From Dolichospermum sp. FACHB-1091 (GTDB lineage Bacteria > Cyanobacteriota > Cyanobacteriia > Cyanobacteriales > Nostocaceae), in NCBI RefSeq assembly GCF_014697585.1, contig NZ_JACJSB010000012.1, positions 62,001 through 126,000 on the forward strand: DNA of 64,000 nt, written 5' to 3'. The position numbers and the translations under genes were made by a program. Below are positions 9,256 to 19,415 of this stretch, one piece after another (the first letter of the stretch is position 1; every line of letters begins with the position of its first letter). Under the pieces are notes generated by a model. That model was not told the origin of the DNA and did no database searches. It saw only the letters and a program-made list of their open reading frames with translations.

Positions 9256-10398
9256 TCAGTAGCTCGTTATGCTCGTGTCGGGTTTGGTTAATTTTTGATT
9301 TTTATTCCCAAACATATTGTGTCCGATTACTACTATGATCAGTCCCCCAACTAATAAAACTAAAACCACAATTAGTAGAAAACCAGGAAGGGAAAAATTA
9401 GTTTTCGCCTTTGATTGTGATAATCTGGGATTTGGGCTTGAGGTTGTTTGATAAGGTACTGTCTCCTGGACAACAGGTATTGACTGATAAAACGCTGTCC
9501 GTCGGACAACAGGTGAGGCCGGTGATTTTAGATCTCTTAAAACTGCCTCTGCTGAATGGTAACGGTCTTCATATTCTAGTTCTAATAACTTATCTAAAAT
9601 TGCCCCTAATTCTGGACTCACAGAGTTTCTTAAATGCTTACGCCATTCTTTCACCCAACTGAAACCTTGTCTGTTCCACAAGTTCTCAGGATAAACCCCA
9701 GTCATTAAATGAAAACAAGTTACACCTAAACTAAATAAATCACTGGCAGGATAAACCTCTCTATCTTCCATTTGTTCCAGAGACGCATAACCAAAAGTAC
9801 CAATTTTCGTACCTATTCGCATTGTTCCCTGAAGTTGCTTTGATGCCCCAAAATCAATTAAAAATAACTTGCCGTCATTACGACGCATAATGTTCTCTGG
9901 TTTAATATCCCGATGAATAATATTTCGACTATGAACTTCTTTGAGAACTGGTAATAAATTAAGTAACAAGGCCTGGATTTTCGGCTCGTTAAAAGTTCCT
10001 TGGTTCGCCAATTCCTCTAGTAAATTATTTCCTTCAATAAAATCCTGAATTAAATACAAACAGTTATCTTCATCAAAATAGGCTTGTAGTTGGGGAATTT
10101 GCGGATGTTTAAGTTCTTTTAACTGTTTTGCTTCTTGCTCAAATAGCTTCTTTGCTTTTTTTAATGCGTAGCTATTTTGGGTTTGGGGCGCCAGTTGTTT
10201 AATAACGCATTTTTCGTTCAGTTTACCAGTATCTTCTGCCAAATAAGTTTTCCCAAAACTCCCACCAGCCAAAGGTTTAATGGGACGATAACGGTTTTTA
10301 AGTATGACTAAGGGAACACCGCAATTAAGGCAAAAATTTGTAGTACCTGGCAATGATGGGTTGTAGCAGTCCGGGTTCAGACAACATATCTGGTTCAT
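9256..10398 (-). CDS. 4-Cys Ser/Thr protein kinase, C-terminal membrane anchor
   Basis: A eukaryotic-type protein kinase of 380 residues. It opens with a zinc-ribbon-like cluster (Cys6, Cys11, Cys23, Cys26), typical of cyanobacterial 4-Cys kinases. The kinase domain spans about residues 37-290: glycine loop AGGSFGKTYLA, catalytic Lys67 in CVIKQL, HRDIKPENIM (Asp164), IDFGASK (Asp182). A hydrophobic segment at about 341-361 (FLLIVVLVLLVGGLIIVVIG) anchors it, probably leaving the kinase in the cytoplasm. The linker is Ser/Thr/Pro rich. Substrates are unknown. A related kinase lies at 32172-33866. Confidence 0.93.
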   Translation of the reverse strand: MNQICCLNPDCYNPSLPGTTNFCLNCGVPLVILKNRYRPIKPLAGGSFGKTYLAEDTGKLNEKCVIKQLAPQTQNSYALKKAKKLFEQEAKQLKELKHPQIPQLQAYFDEDNCLYLIQDFIEGNNLLEELANQGTFNEPKIQALLLNLLPVLKEVHSRNIIHRDIKPENIMRRNDGKLFLIDFGASKQLQGTMRIGTKIGTFGYASLEQMEDREVYPASDLFSLGVTCFHLMTGVYPENLWNRQGFSWVKEWRKHLRNSVSPELGAILDKLLELEYEDRYHSAEAVLRDLKSPASPVVRRTAFYQSIPVVQETVPYQTTSSPNPRLSQSKAKTNFSLPGFLLIVVLVLLVGGLIIVVIGHNMFGNKNQKLTKPDTSITSY

Positions 10399-10884
10399 GA
10401 GTGGGTTTTGGTAGATACGTTAATATTTTGAATATACAGTCATGCAAGACAGTCATACAGGAAATGATTATATAGACCACACTGATAAGTTTCCCCGCAA
10501 TACTCATAAGTTTTTTTAATCAGTGTTTTGGGAAAAAAGTTGATCACTATGTTTATTGACAATATATCTAGCTTATTCTCAATAATATTGAGAATAATAT
10601 CAGTAATTGAACGAAGTTACTAGGGTATTGACCTCTTGACTTTTTATGCTATTATTGAGGTGTAGAATCCGGGGGTCTTTTATATCTGAAATTGACCTTG
10701 AACACCTATTTATGTTGGTTCTGACTCTGATGATTACCTGACTGGCCTATATAAATGCGTTTACAATATATTTAATGCTTGGGTAATATAGGGGACATGA
10801 ATCGCCCCCACATTAGCATAGCACACCCCAACCGGGAACGGAAATAAGTAGAAATATTCTTAAGAACGTCTCTACAATTGTGAG
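10399..10884. other. Intergenic region, no gene seen
   Basis: A 486-bp spacer between the kinase start and the dxs stop, both minus strand. It contains an AT-rich part with short direct repeats around AATAATATTGAGAATAATAT and a more GC-rich stretch near 10790-10845. I see no credible open frame, tRNA or strong terminator. The kinase promoter should lie here. Confidence 0.5.
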
Positions 10885-12792
10885 TTATTTCACAGCGACT
10901 AATTCTTTCTTAAAGAAAGCTTGTAAGATTGTTTCTGCAAGTTGAGGACTACTCAAGCCTAATTCTGTGTAAGATTGGTCTGGTGTGGCATGATCTACCA
11001 AAATATCAGGTACACCAATTCGCTTGACAGGAACTAGAATATCAGCATCAAGTAAAGCTTCAGCTACCGCAGAACCAAAACCACCCATTAAACAACCTTC
11101 TTCCAAAGTGACAACCCGGCCAATTTGTTTAGCCAATGGTAAAATCAAATCGGTGTCTAAAGGTTTGACAAAGCGGGCATTAATTACAGTGGCTTCAATC
11201 CCATGTTCGCTGAGAATTTGGGCGGCTTGCATTCCAGGATAGACCATTGTACCATAGCCGACGATTAAAACATCGTCACCTTGACGGATAATTTCCCCCT
11301 TACCGATTTCCAAAGCTTCCCAACCTTCTTCCATTAAAGGGACACCGTGACCATTACCACGGGGAAAGCGCATAGAAATAGGTCCATCTGTGTAGTTAAT
11401 GCCAGTAACCACCATCCGTTGTAATTCTGCTTCGTCCTTGGGAGCCATTACCACCATATTGGGAATACAACGTAGATAAGCAATATCATACATACCTTGG
11501 TGGGTCGGACCATCAGCACCAACAATACCTGCCCGATCTAAACAGAAGAATACGGGTAGGTTTTGAATACAAACATCGTGAATAATTTGGTCATAAGCAC
11601 GTTGTAAGAAAGTGGAATAGATAGCAGCGACAGGACGCATACCTTCACAAGCTAAACCCGCAGCTAAAGTCACAGCGTGTTGTTCCGCAATTCCCACATC
11701 AATATACTGATGAGGTAGTTTAGCTTGTAGTTTATCTAAACCCGTACCAGTAGCCATTGCGGCTGTGATACCGACGATTTGCGGATTTTGTTCCGCTAAT
11801 TTAACTAGAGTGTGAGAAAAGACCTTAGCGTAAGCAGGGGGTTTAGGTTTACTAGAAGGAATTGCTTTACCAGTAGCCAAATTAAAGGGAGTTTGGGCAT
11901 GATAGCCTACTTGATCTTTTTCCGCGAGTTCATAGCCCTTCCCCTTAGTTGTGACTACATGAACCAAAACAGGACCAGTAATTTGATGTGCTTGTTGGAA
12001 TGTAGTAATTAACTCCTCTAAATTATGTCCGTCAACTGGACCCATATAGGTAAAACCCAATTCTTCAAAAACCGCACCTACTTTAGGAACTGCTAAACGC
12101 TTCATTCCTTCTTTAATGCGTTCTAGTTCTGGGGAAAGAGACTCACCCACAAAAGGAAGATGTTTTAACTGTTCTTCAATACCATCGGCGAGAAACTGTA
12201 CTGGTGGACTCAGACGCATTTTATTGAGATAACGAGGAATTGCACCCACGTTGGGAGAAATAGACATCTCATTGTCGTTAAGAACGACCAGCAAATTGGT
12301 TTTTGGCAGGTGACCAGCGTGGTTAATAGCTTCTAAAGCCATACCTCCAGTTAAAGCGCCGTCACCGATGACAGCAACGGCTTTAAATTTTTCCCCTTTC
12401 AAGTCACGGGCTAAAGCCATACCCAAGGCAGCGGAAATACTTGTAGAAGCGTGTCCTGCACCGAAATGATCAAATTTATTCTCGCAGCGTTTAAGATAAC
12501 CTGCAACGCCGTCTTTTTGACGGAGAGTGTCGAAGTTGCTGTAGCGTCCGGTAATTAATTTGTGAGGATAAGCTTGATGACCGACATCCCATATTACCTT
12601 ATCCCGGTCTAAATCTAAGGTTTGGTAAAGTCCTAGTGTTAATTCTACCACGCCCAAACCGGGACCCAAATGCCCGCCAAAGGCGGCTACGGTTTGTAAA
12701 TGCTTCTCACGAATTTGACGAGCAATTTGTTCTAACTGTCGAATTGACAAACCATGCAACTGGTTAGGATGGGTGATTTCACTCAAGTGCAT
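10885..12792 (-). CDS. dxs: 1-deoxy-D-xylulose-5-phosphate synthase
   Basis: Catalyses the thiamine-diphosphate-dependent condensation of pyruvate and glyceraldehyde-3-phosphate, the entry step of the MEP pathway to isoprenoids, carotenoids and the phytyl tail of chlorophyll. The 635 residues are family length. Visible signatures: [13 protein letters not shown] and [15 protein letters not shown], the ThDP/Mg motif [18 protein letters not shown], the catalytic Glu region [16 protein letters not shown], and the transketolase segment [18 protein letters not shown]. It appears monocistronic, with a 760-bp spacer upstream containing a structured repeat-like stretch. Assignment is firm. Confidence 0.98.
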   Translation of the reverse strand: MHLSEITHPNQLHGLSIRQLEQIARQIREKHLQTVAAFGGHLGPGLGVVELTLGLYQTLDLDRDKVIWDVGHQAYPHKLITGRYSNFDTLRQKDGVAGYLKRCENKFDHFGAGHASTSISAALGMALARDLKGEKFKAVAVIGDGALTGGMALEAINHAGHLPKTNLLVVLNDNEMSISPNVGAIPRYLNKMRLSPPVQFLADGIEEQLKHLPFVGESLSPELERIKEGMKRLAVPKVGAVFEELGFTYMGPVDGHNLEELITTFQQAHQITGPVLVHVVTTKGKGYELAEKDQVGYHAQTPFNLATGKAIPSSKPKPPAYAKVFSHTLVKLAEQNPQIVGITAAMATGTGLDKLQAKLPHQYIDVGIAEQHAVTLAAGLACEGMRPVAAIYSTFLQRAYDQIIHDVCIQNLPVFFCLDRAGIVGADGPTHQGMYDIAYLRCIPNMVVMAPKDEAELQRMVVTGINYTDGPISMRFPRGNGHGVPLMEEGWEALEIGKGEIIRQGDDVLIVGYGTMVYPGMQAAQILSEHGIEATVINARFVKPLDTDLILPLAKQIGRVVTLEEGCLMGGFGSAVAEALLDADILVPVKRIGVPDILVDHATPDQSYTELGLSSPQLAETILQAFFKKELVAVK

Positions 12793-12828
12793 ATTATCAG
12801 CTTTTCCTCTCTAACTCTACTTTCTTGA

Positions 12829-13210
12829 ACCTCCCCACGTCTAAAGCCGGGGGATTTTTGCCCACCTCAAGGGCGACAACGGGATATTCAAAAATCCCTG
12901 TACTCACTCAAACAGTTTATAGCTGAAATTGCGTATACTTTCCGAGTCCTTCCTCTGCTTAATTTTTTAACGCTCCCTATCCTGCCATTATTTGCTCTTT
13001 AACTATTCCGATCAAGTCGGATCTGTTCGTCGCCGGGATTGCTCCGTACCAGGATATTTCAACGCGCCGAAGGTTATTGCTAATTGTTTTTCGCTAGTAT
13101 CTGTTATATTTATATCACTATGGCTAAAGCCATGCAATCGTTTTGCAGGATTTTAAAATCCCTATTAATTTATCCCCGTGTCTAAAGCCCCAGGGGACTG
13201 GGTCTCCCTT
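12829..13210. other. Structured non-coding stretch, possible IS200/IS605-type remnant or RNA
   Basis: No gene fits here, yet the sequence is full of inverted repeats: a 10-bp stem GGGATTTTTG (12851-12860) with CAAAAATCCC (12889-12898) enclosing a GCCC/GGGC hairpin, a CCGATCAAGTCGG hairpin (13008-13020), perfect palindromes ATGGCTAAAGCCAT (13120-13133) and GGATTTTAAAATCC (13148-13161), and GTCTAAAGCC-type segments at both ends. From memory this resembles the non-coding ends of IS200/IS605-type elements where omega/HEARO-type RNAs lie. No TnpA, TnpB or IscB frame is present. Neither strand nor function can be decided from sequence alone. Confidence 0.4.
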
Positions 13211-13553
13211 TCTGGTTATGATTTGATTTTCCCACTTCAGGTGTCTTCTCGAATCTTACTGTCAAAAAGAAAGACTTTTTCACTAATTGTCAGAATTTTA
13301 AGACTATTATGGGGATAAAAGGCAACCGATTGATCTGGTAAACCGTAATTTTGAAGGTGTGGTAGTTGATAATAAGTATCCTCTAATGTCTATTTAAAAA
13401 CATAGATTACTGACTTCTGATAGTTCTAAATTACATAGTCGAGTATAGTCAGGACTATGTAAATTAGGTTCAAGCAACTCCACTTAGTGATGGCGCGAAA
13501 GCTTGATCAAAAATAAAGCATAATTAACCATTAGACAACACAGAAAAAACACT

Positions 13554-14555
13554 ATGAACACACAGCCCCTCCCCCTCTGCGTCGGAGTTCTCGGTTTTGG
13601 TGGACTCGGACAAGCAGCAGCCAAAATCCTTTCTAGCAAACGGGAAATGATCCTTGTCGCGGCCGCAGACCAACAAGGTTACGCTTACTCTACAGAAGGC
13701 TTAAATACTCAAGCTTGTATTACGACCTACCAAAATCAAGGTACAGTTGGTTATTTAAAACCCGCCGGCACATTAAGCAATAACAGCATTCAAGATCTAA
13801 TTCAAGCCACTGGTGACGCTGTAGATGGTTATTTCCTCGCTTTACCCAACCTTCCTAACGACTTTATCCCCTCCGTCGCCAAAGAATTTATCAAAGCCGG
13901 TTGGAAAGGTGTACTAGTGGATGCTATAAAACGCACTAGTGCAGTAGAACAGCTTTTAGCCATGAAAGATGAACTACAAGTAGCGGGAATTACTTACATG
14001 ACTGGCTGTGGTGCTACTCCCGGACTCTTAACCGCCGCTGCCGCTTTGGCCTCCCAAAGTTACGCTGAAATCCACAAAGTAGAAATTACCTTTGGTGTAG
14101 GAATTGCTAACTGGGAAGCTTACCGTGCTACTGTTCGGGAAGATATTGGCCACATACCCGGTTATACTGTAGAAACCGCTAGAGCCATGACAGACCCAGA
14201 GGTAGAAGCATTACTAGATAAAACCAATGGTGTGTTAACTTTAGCGAATATGGAACACGCCGATGATGTGATGTTAGAAATAGCGGGTATTTGTTCACGG
14301 GATAGAGTCATAGTTGGTGGTGTAGTTGATACCCGTAATCCCCAAAAACCTCTCAGTACAAATGTGAAAGTTACCGGGCGCACCTTTGAGGGGAAAATAT
14401 CCACTCACACCTTCACATTAGGAGATGAAACCAGCATGGCTGCTAATGTTTGTGGTCCCGCCTTCGGTTATCTTAAAGCAGGCCAACAATTGCATCAACG
14501 GGGCATTTGTGGCTTATTTACCGCAGCGGAAATCATGCCGAAGTTTGTAAAATAA
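13554..14555 (+). CDS. Saccharopine dehydrogenase-like oxidoreductase
   Basis: A 333-residue NAD(P)-binding Rossmann protein: [16 protein letters not shown] near the N-terminus is the dinucleotide-binding GxGxxG loop. Similar cyanobacterial proteins are annotated as saccharopine dehydrogenase-like. The middle carries [19 protein letters not shown], matching a conserved glycine-rich segment of that superfamily, and the C-terminus [14 protein letters not shown]. The substrate is unknown. Soluble; no signal peptide. It stands alone on the plus strand after a long spacer, which should hold its promoter. Confidence 0.75.
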   Translation: MNTQPLPLCVGVLGFGGLGQAAAKILSSKREMILVAAADQQGYAYSTEGLNTQACITTYQNQGTVGYLKPAGTLSNNSIQDLIQATGDAVDGYFLALPNLPNDFIPSVAKEFIKAGWKGVLVDAIKRTSAVEQLLAMKDELQVAGITYMTGCGATPGLLTAAAALASQSYAEIHKVEITFGVGIANWEAYRATVREDIGHIPGYTVETARAMTDPEVEALLDKTNGVLTLANMEHADDVMLEIAGICSRDRVIVGGVVDTRNPQKPLSTNVKVTGRTFEGKISTHTFTLGDETSMAANVCGPAFGYLKAGQQLHQRGICGLFTAAEIMPKFVK

Positions 14556-14821
14556 GCAACTTGTAAAAAGTAAGATTCTGAGTTTATTTGAGAGATGATC
14601 ATACTATACTTAGAATAGTCCTACCATTGGCCGGGTTTCATTTTAATTCTAGTTGGCTTTTTCAGCGTTCTGGGAATTTATTCCCTGTCTGATAGCTCTA
14701 GTCCTCTATATTGGACTAAGAGGGTGTTTGAAAAGTCTAAATTCATAAGTCCACCTGCGTGGACTTTGTTTGTGTGGTAGCGATTTATAATCGCAGTCAA
14801 CTTTTAAAACATCCTCTTAGA

Positions 14822-15364
14822 TTACGTTTTCATCAAAGAGATTTCAATATAATCTTCTCTGGGCTGTGTTATGCTAATTTCTACATTCGGTCCAAAATAT
14901 TTGGTCATTTTTTCTTGCTTTTGTTGCCAAGTATCAAAGCTAATTAGTGGCGAATCAAATTCTAAAATGATGGTATAAGCCCCATTGATTTCGGTTTCTC
15001 GTAAACCTGTCACTATTGGTCTTGAATCGTCCGTGGGACTTAAACCTAAATAAGCCAGGGCTTCGTCTAAATGGGCTTTTTGTCCATAGCAGTACCGTGT
15101 GATGTCTTTACGGATTTTAGTTTGTGTGACAGTTGCTTGTTGTTTTCTGAGTGCTAAAATTGATGGTGTGGTGGCTTGGCTGAAAGGTATGGGTTTGAGT
15201 TCATTGGCTTTGAGAGCTAAACCTCCCAATAACAGCGGAAAACCATAGAAAAAACCGACTAAATTGAGGGTAGCGTTATCTGCAAAATAGGCAACAAAAC
15301 CTGTAATAGTGAGTATACTACCGATTGTTAAACCAAGTGTTCCCAAAGAAATTCCGCCCAGCAT
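14822..15364 (-). CDS. DUF2854 membrane protein
   Basis: A 180-residue protein with two N-terminal membrane helices (about 9-29, TLGLTIGSILTITGFVAYFA, and about 33-50, LVGFFYGFPLLLGGLAL) followed by a soluble domain containing YCYGQKAHLDEALAYLGL. This layout matches DUF2854, a family restricted mainly to cyanobacteria and plants, where homologues are thylakoid- or chloroplast-associated. The function is unknown. Monocistronic, convergent with the upstream saccharopine-like gene. Confidence 0.8.
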   Translation of the reverse strand: MLGGISLGTLGLTIGSILTITGFVAYFADNATLNLVGFFYGFPLLLGGLALKANELKPIPFSQATTPSILALRKQQATVTQTKIRKDITRYCYGQKAHLDEALAYLGLSPTDDSRPIVTGLRETEINGAYTIILEFDSPLISFDTWQQKQEKMTKYFGPNVEISITQPREDYIEISLMKT

Positions 15365-15502
15365 AATTTGAGATTAGTATAATTTATTTTCATCTTCTAT
15401 TATCATCGCTGATTAGGCCCAAATTGACACAGAGAGAAATTAATATTCTTGCTTTTTGCGTTAACTTTAGATTTGAAGTGTTTAAGGACTGGAAGCAAAA
15501 AA

Positions 15503-15676
15503 ATGGATATACAGACAATTAAAGACCGAATTAGCACTGTTAAAGGTAAACGTGAACGGTTGCTGAGTTTACTCGAACAACCCAATTTAGGAACGTTAAG
15601 GGTTGATGTTAATCAAGCATTGGAAGAACTAGATGATCTACTGGATGAATTTAAACGCACTGTTCCTAATGCGTGA
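15503..15676 (+). CDS. Small helical protein, hypothetical
   Basis: A 57-residue protein starting MDIQTIKDRISTVK. I chose ATG 15503 because the purine-rich GGACTGGAAG lies just ahead; the in-frame upstream extension is unrelated in character. The sequence is highly charged and predicted helical, with Leu-rich heptads (LLSLLEQPNLG, VNQALEELDDLLDEFKR), compatible with a short coiled coil. I do not recognise a family. A strong bidirectional hairpin follows the stop. Confidence 0.7.
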   Translation: MDIQTIKDRISTVKGKRERLLSLLEQPNLGTLRVDVNQALEELDDLLDEFKRTVPNA

Positions 15677-15718
15677 AGTAATTAAGCGGGTTTAATAATA
15701 AAGATTAGCGTCAGATTA

Positions 15719-15754
15719 GCGTCGGGTATGTGTTATGAACAATATACCCGACGC
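15719..15754. terminator. Bidirectional hairpin between convergent genes
   Basis: GCGTCGGGTAT and ATACCCGACGC form a perfect 11-bp stem with a 14-base loop, followed by AATTTAATTTTGAC. It separates the small helical protein gene (plus strand) from the response regulator gene (minus strand), so it can end both transcripts. Confidence 0.75.
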
Positions 15755-15805
15755 AATTTAATTTTGACAAGAATTGATAATTTATAATTTATAATTTATA
15801 CTAGA

Positions 15806-16240
15806 CTAGACGGAGTTAAATTTTTCTTCTGAATAGGAAAAATACTTAACTCGCTGTCCTAACTGTCTGACTAAAGTAATGAGTTCTTTTGTACGAATAT
15901 CTTTTTTGCAAATTTTATCAAATTTATGCTGAGTTTGGTTTTGCTGAAAAGATGTTTCATCTACAGATGAATAAGCTAAAATCTGAGTATTTGGAGATAT
16001 ATCTTTAATGTAATGAGATGCTACCCAACCATCCATAATTGGCATTTGTAAATCGAGAATAACAACATGAGGTTGATATAATTTAACCATTTCTATAGCT
16101 TCTTGACCATTAGCGGCTAAACCAACAACATGAATATTTTCTTGAATAGAAAAAACTAATTGTAAGCTTAAACGAGTCAGTTCATGATCATCAACTACGA
16201 GAAGATCCAAGTTAGAAAACTCAGGGGACAACATTAACAT
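15806..16240 (-). CDS. Single-domain response regulator (receiver only)
   Basis: A 144-residue CheY-like receiver without an output domain. Acidic pocket Asp17-Asp18 in LLVVDDHE, phosphoacceptor Asp63 in VVILDLQMPIMDG, a Ser91 switch residue in LAYSS and a conserved Lys near 112 (CKKD). The receiver is of the NarL/LuxR type by its sequence character, but no HTH follows; the remaining 25 residues are a short tail. It should act by protein-protein contact. No histidine kinase is adjacent. Met1 and Met3 are both plausible starts. Confidence 0.9.
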   Translation of the reverse strand: MLMLSPEFSNLDLLVVDDHELTRLSLQLVFSIQENIHVVGLAANGQEAIEMVKLYQPHVVILDLQMPIMDGWVASHYIKDISPNTQILAYSSVDETSFQQNQTQHKFDKICKKDIRTKELITLVRQLGQRVKYFSYSEEKFNSV

Positions 16241-16506
16241 TCCAAAAAAAAGAATAAATGTAAATTAATACCAATTTGAGAAATGATTGTCGCAGGTAAA
16301 AAGTTGTCAATTTTGTGCTGATTTAATAATTTATTGACAATTTAAAATCCCAAATGGTATGAACTTTTATAGTCTATGATTATTAGTAAAATAATTCACT
16401 CTATCTTATGGATGAATTTTAGTGATTAAAAAAATATTTTTATGCAGAAAAAAGATTTAGTCATGTCTTTTTTGCATCATGATTTTATGAAAAATTAAAA
16501 ATTAAT

Positions 16507-16598
16507 AGGACTTACGCAAGATTCATGGAATAACGAACCACTCCAGGCACAGAGGTCACGGAGAAATGAGGATTTGAGAGATATTTTGCGTAAGTCCT
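16507..16598 (+). repeat. MITE-like element, family 1 copy C (short form)
   Basis: A 92-bp copy, ends AGGACTTACGCA and TGCGTAAGTCCT. Its middle differs most from the other copies (CCACTCCAGGCACAGAGGTC), so this is the most diverged member here. The flanks AATTAAT and ATTAATT may be part of a target duplication. Confidence 0.8.
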
Positions 16599-16732
16599 GA
16601 TTAATTCAAAATTAAATTATTTGTTATTACGGATAGTTGGTAAAGCATAAATTGATATAGGAATAATATTTGATTTTTGATAACTTGCGTGGCCTAGCCA
16701 TACAAAACTCAATAGGTATCAATTCTGTCTTT

Positions 16733-16861
16733 CTTCCTGTGTTCCCTGTTCCCTGTTCCCTGTTCCCTGTTCCCTGTAACCTTTTCTCTGTTCTCTGTTC
16801 TCTGTTCCCTGTTCCCTGTTCCCTGTTCCCTGTTCCTTGTTTCCTGTTCCCTGTTCCCTGC
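16733..16861 (+). repeat. Heptanucleotide tandem repeat (STRR), unit TTCCCTG
   Basis: About 17 units of TTCCCTG or close variants (TTCTCTG, TTCCTTG, TTTCCTG) in tandem. Heptameric short tandemly repeated repetitive sequences are a known feature of filamentous cyanobacteria. Shorter runs of the same unit occur near 19290-19332, 36904-36940 and 37926-37960. The array lies just downstream of ppk. Confidence 0.9.
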
Positions 16862-16888
16862 CCTCACAGACAACTTTTTCAGTAAGCC

Positions 16889-19060
16889 CTAATTAGTACC
16901 AGTAGAACGTAACGCCATAGACATAATAGTTTTTTGGGAATTGGCTTCTGGACAGTTATCACCGGGGCATCTTTGGATATAATTACCATCAGGTTGTAGT
17001 TCCCAAGCATGGCGATTATCTGCTAACATAATTCCTAATATTTCTTGTAGATCTTTAGCAATATCTTGGTCTTTTATTGGTGTAATTACTTCCACGCGAC
17101 GATCTAAATTACGACGCATCCAATCAGCGCTACCAATATATATTTCTTCTTGACTGTTATTGTGGAAGTAATATATGCGAGAATGTTCTAAAAAGCGGCC
17201 AATAATGCTGATTACACGAATGTTTTCGCTCAGGTTTGGTATTCCGGGACGTAAACAACAAATACCGCGAATAATTAGGTCAATTTGTACGCCAATACGA
17301 GAGGCTTCGTATAATTTAGAAATGATTTGTGGATCAACTAGAGCATTCATTTTCGCAACAATTCGGCCGGAAAATCCATTTTGGACATTGACAATTTCGC
17401 GGTGAATTAATTCGAGAAAGCGATCGCGCATATTCACAGGTGCTACCATAATTTCTCGATAGGATTTTTGACGAGAATAGCCTGTTAAGAAATTAAATAC
17501 ATCTGTTAAATCTGCACCCAATTCTTCCCGACAACTAAATAAGCCTAAATCTGTATAGAGTCGTGCTGTTTTCTGATTATAATTGCCTGTACCAATATGT
17601 ACATAACGACGCATTTTATCTTTTTCCCGTCGCACTACTAGAACTATTTTGCTATGGGTTTTTAAGCCTACTAAACCATAAACAACATGAACACCCACTC
17701 TTTCTAAACGTCTTGCCCAATAAATGTTATTCTCTTCATCAAATCGTGCTTTTAATTCTACTAATACGGAAACTTGTTTGCCATTTTCTGCCGCAGTAAT
17801 TAAGGCATTGACTATCGGTGAATCCCCGGATGTTCGGTAAAGGGTCATTTTAATGGCTAGAACGTGGGGATCATGGGCAGCATTAGTAATAAAGCGCACA
17901 ACTGTACCGGAGAAGGATTGATAAGGATGATGCACTAGTAAATCTTTTTCTCGAATTACGGAGAAAAAGTCTTTTCCTTCTTCTGGTTCGTTGATATCAG
18001 TATCAATACTGGGTTCTCTAAGTCTTTGTAACCGAAAAGGAACAACAGATTGACGCGGTGGATCTTTGAGTTCTGGTAGGGGTAATGTGAGAAAATACAT
18101 TAAATCCCGCAGTGCTAAAAGACCATCAACTTCATAAACATCGCTTTCAGTTAATCCTAAATCCTGTAAGAGACGAGAACGTACTAAGGTGGGGGTTTGG
18201 GAGCGAATTTCTAACCTGACAGTATTTCCTCCCATGCGACGCTTGCGGAGTTCTTGTTCAATAGCTAGGAGGAGATCATCTGCTTCGTCTTCTTCCAATT
18301 CTAAGTCAGCATCGCGGGTAATACGGAAAGGGTGATATTCTTGAATAATCATTCCTGGAAAAAGGGATTCTAAATTATGGGCGATCGCTTGTTCTAAAGG
18401 AACTCCCGTCCACTGTATAGTGTTATAATCTTCCTGGGTTGCTAATTCTGGCGGTATGGGCAAAAATCTGGGTAAGACTTTGGGAACTTTCACCCTAGCA
18501 AAAAACTCCTCTTCTGTTTCAGGATTTTTGACCACCACTGCTAAATTTAAACTGAGATTAGAAATGTGGGGAAAGGGATGACTAGGATCAACAGCCAGAG
18601 GAGTAAGAACGGGAAAAACCTGTTCCTGAAAATAATTGTCTAAGTGATTTCGCTGTTTTTGATTTAATTCTATGTAATCTAAAATGTAAATTCCCTTTTG
18701 GGTTAAAAGTGGCCGCAGAACTTCCTCAAATTCCGCGTTGTGCTTTTTCAGTTGGGGTTTGAGATGTAAACGAATATCATCTAGTTGTTTTTGTGGTGTC
18801 CGTCCATCAGGTGTTAATAAATTGACAGTGGCTTCTACCTGTTGCTTTAACCCTGCTACTCGCACCATGAAGAACTCATCTAAGTTAGAACTGAAAATAG
18901 CCAGAAATTTCAGCCTTTCTAATAGCGGAGTTCTAGGATCACAAGCTTCATGTAACACCCGGTGATTAAATTCTAGCCAACTTAACTCCCGGTTAATGTA
19001 GTATTGTGGATCATTTAGATTAATAGAGGTATTATTTTTTTTGGATTTCGCCATGATCAT
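16889..19060 (-). CDS. ppk: Polyphosphate kinase 1
   Basis: Reversibly transfers the gamma-phosphate of ATP onto polyphosphate, building the phosphate store. The 723 residues fit PPK1. The N-domain opens with INRELSWLEFNHRVLHEA and LDEFFMVRVAG. The two catalytic histidines of the PLD-like domains, equivalent to E. coli His435 and His454, are His469 (LKTHSKIVL) and His488 (VHIGTGNYNQKTARLYTDLG). The C-terminus holds GSADWMRRNLDRRVEV. Alternative starts Met1 or Met3 differ by two residues. Apparently monocistronic, with the heptamer array directly downstream. Confidence 0.98.
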   Translation of the reverse strand: MIMAKSKKNNTSINLNDPQYYINRELSWLEFNHRVLHEACDPRTPLLERLKFLAIFSSNLDEFFMVRVAGLKQQVEATVNLLTPDGRTPQKQLDDIRLHLKPQLKKHNAEFEEVLRPLLTQKGIYILDYIELNQKQRNHLDNYFQEQVFPVLTPLAVDPSHPFPHISNLSLNLAVVVKNPETEEEFFARVKVPKVLPRFLPIPPELATQEDYNTIQWTGVPLEQAIAHNLESLFPGMIIQEYHPFRITRDADLELEEDEADDLLLAIEQELRKRRMGGNTVRLEIRSQTPTLVRSRLLQDLGLTESDVYEVDGLLALRDLMYFLTLPLPELKDPPRQSVVPFRLQRLREPSIDTDINEPEEGKDFFSVIREKDLLVHHPYQSFSGTVVRFITNAAHDPHVLAIKMTLYRTSGDSPIVNALITAAENGKQVSVLVELKARFDEENNIYWARRLERVGVHVVYGLVGLKTHSKIVLVVRREKDKMRRYVHIGTGNYNQKTARLYTDLGLFSCREELGADLTDVFNFLTGYSRQKSYREIMVAPVNMRDRFLELIHREIVNVQNGFSGRIVAKMNALVDPQIISKLYEASRIGVQIDLIIRGICCLRPGIPNLSENIRVISIIGRFLEHSRIYYFHNNSQEEIYIGSADWMRRNLDRRVEVITPIKDQDIAKDLQEILGIMLADNRHAWELQPDGNYIQRCPGDNCPEANSQKTIMSMALRSTGTN

Positions 19061-19415
19061 TTAGATAAAGTAGATATTGTTTATGAAATATGAATATAAA
19101 TATCTTAATTGTTACTGCATAGATTTTTACAGTTCTTGATATAAAAACTTGATCAAATTCTTAATTGGGTATTTCTATGTATAAAAATATATTTTATATA
19201 TAAATAAATATTCCCCCAAAATAATATAGCGGTATGCACTTGAATGAGATAGAGAATTTAACCAAAAAGCATACACAGACGGACTTTGACCTCTGTTTCC
19301 TGTTCCCAGTTAAGAGTTCCCTGTTCCCTGCTATAAAATATAAAATCCTGAGTGTAAAGAGTTCCCTCTAAATTTCCCAGACAAATTTCTGTTACCAATC
19401 ATACATATTAATTTT
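19061..19415. other. Divergent promoter region with short heptamer repeats
   Basis: A 355-bp very AT-rich region between ppk and the divergently transcribed histidine kinase gene. It must carry promoters for both. Heptamer-type repeats (TTCCTGTTCCC, GAGTTCCCTGTTCCCTG) lie at about 19295-19332. No gene seen. Confidence 0.6.

Larger units (their letters stand above)
16241..16888. other. Intergenic region with MITE and heptamer repeats
   Basis: A 648-bp gap holding a family 1 MITE-like element (16507-16598) and a heptanucleotide tandem array (16733-16861). The remaining part is AT-rich and should contain the promoter of the minus-strand response regulator. I see no gene. Confidence 0.6.

Noticed and set aside
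13440-13553. Riboswitch upstream of the saccharopine dehydrogenase-like gene
   Set aside because: I could not match it to a riboswitch consensus known to me; only ordinary AT-rich leader text is seen.
16733-16861. CRISPR array
   Set aside because: Units are 7 bases in direct tandem without spacers and no cas gene is in the window.
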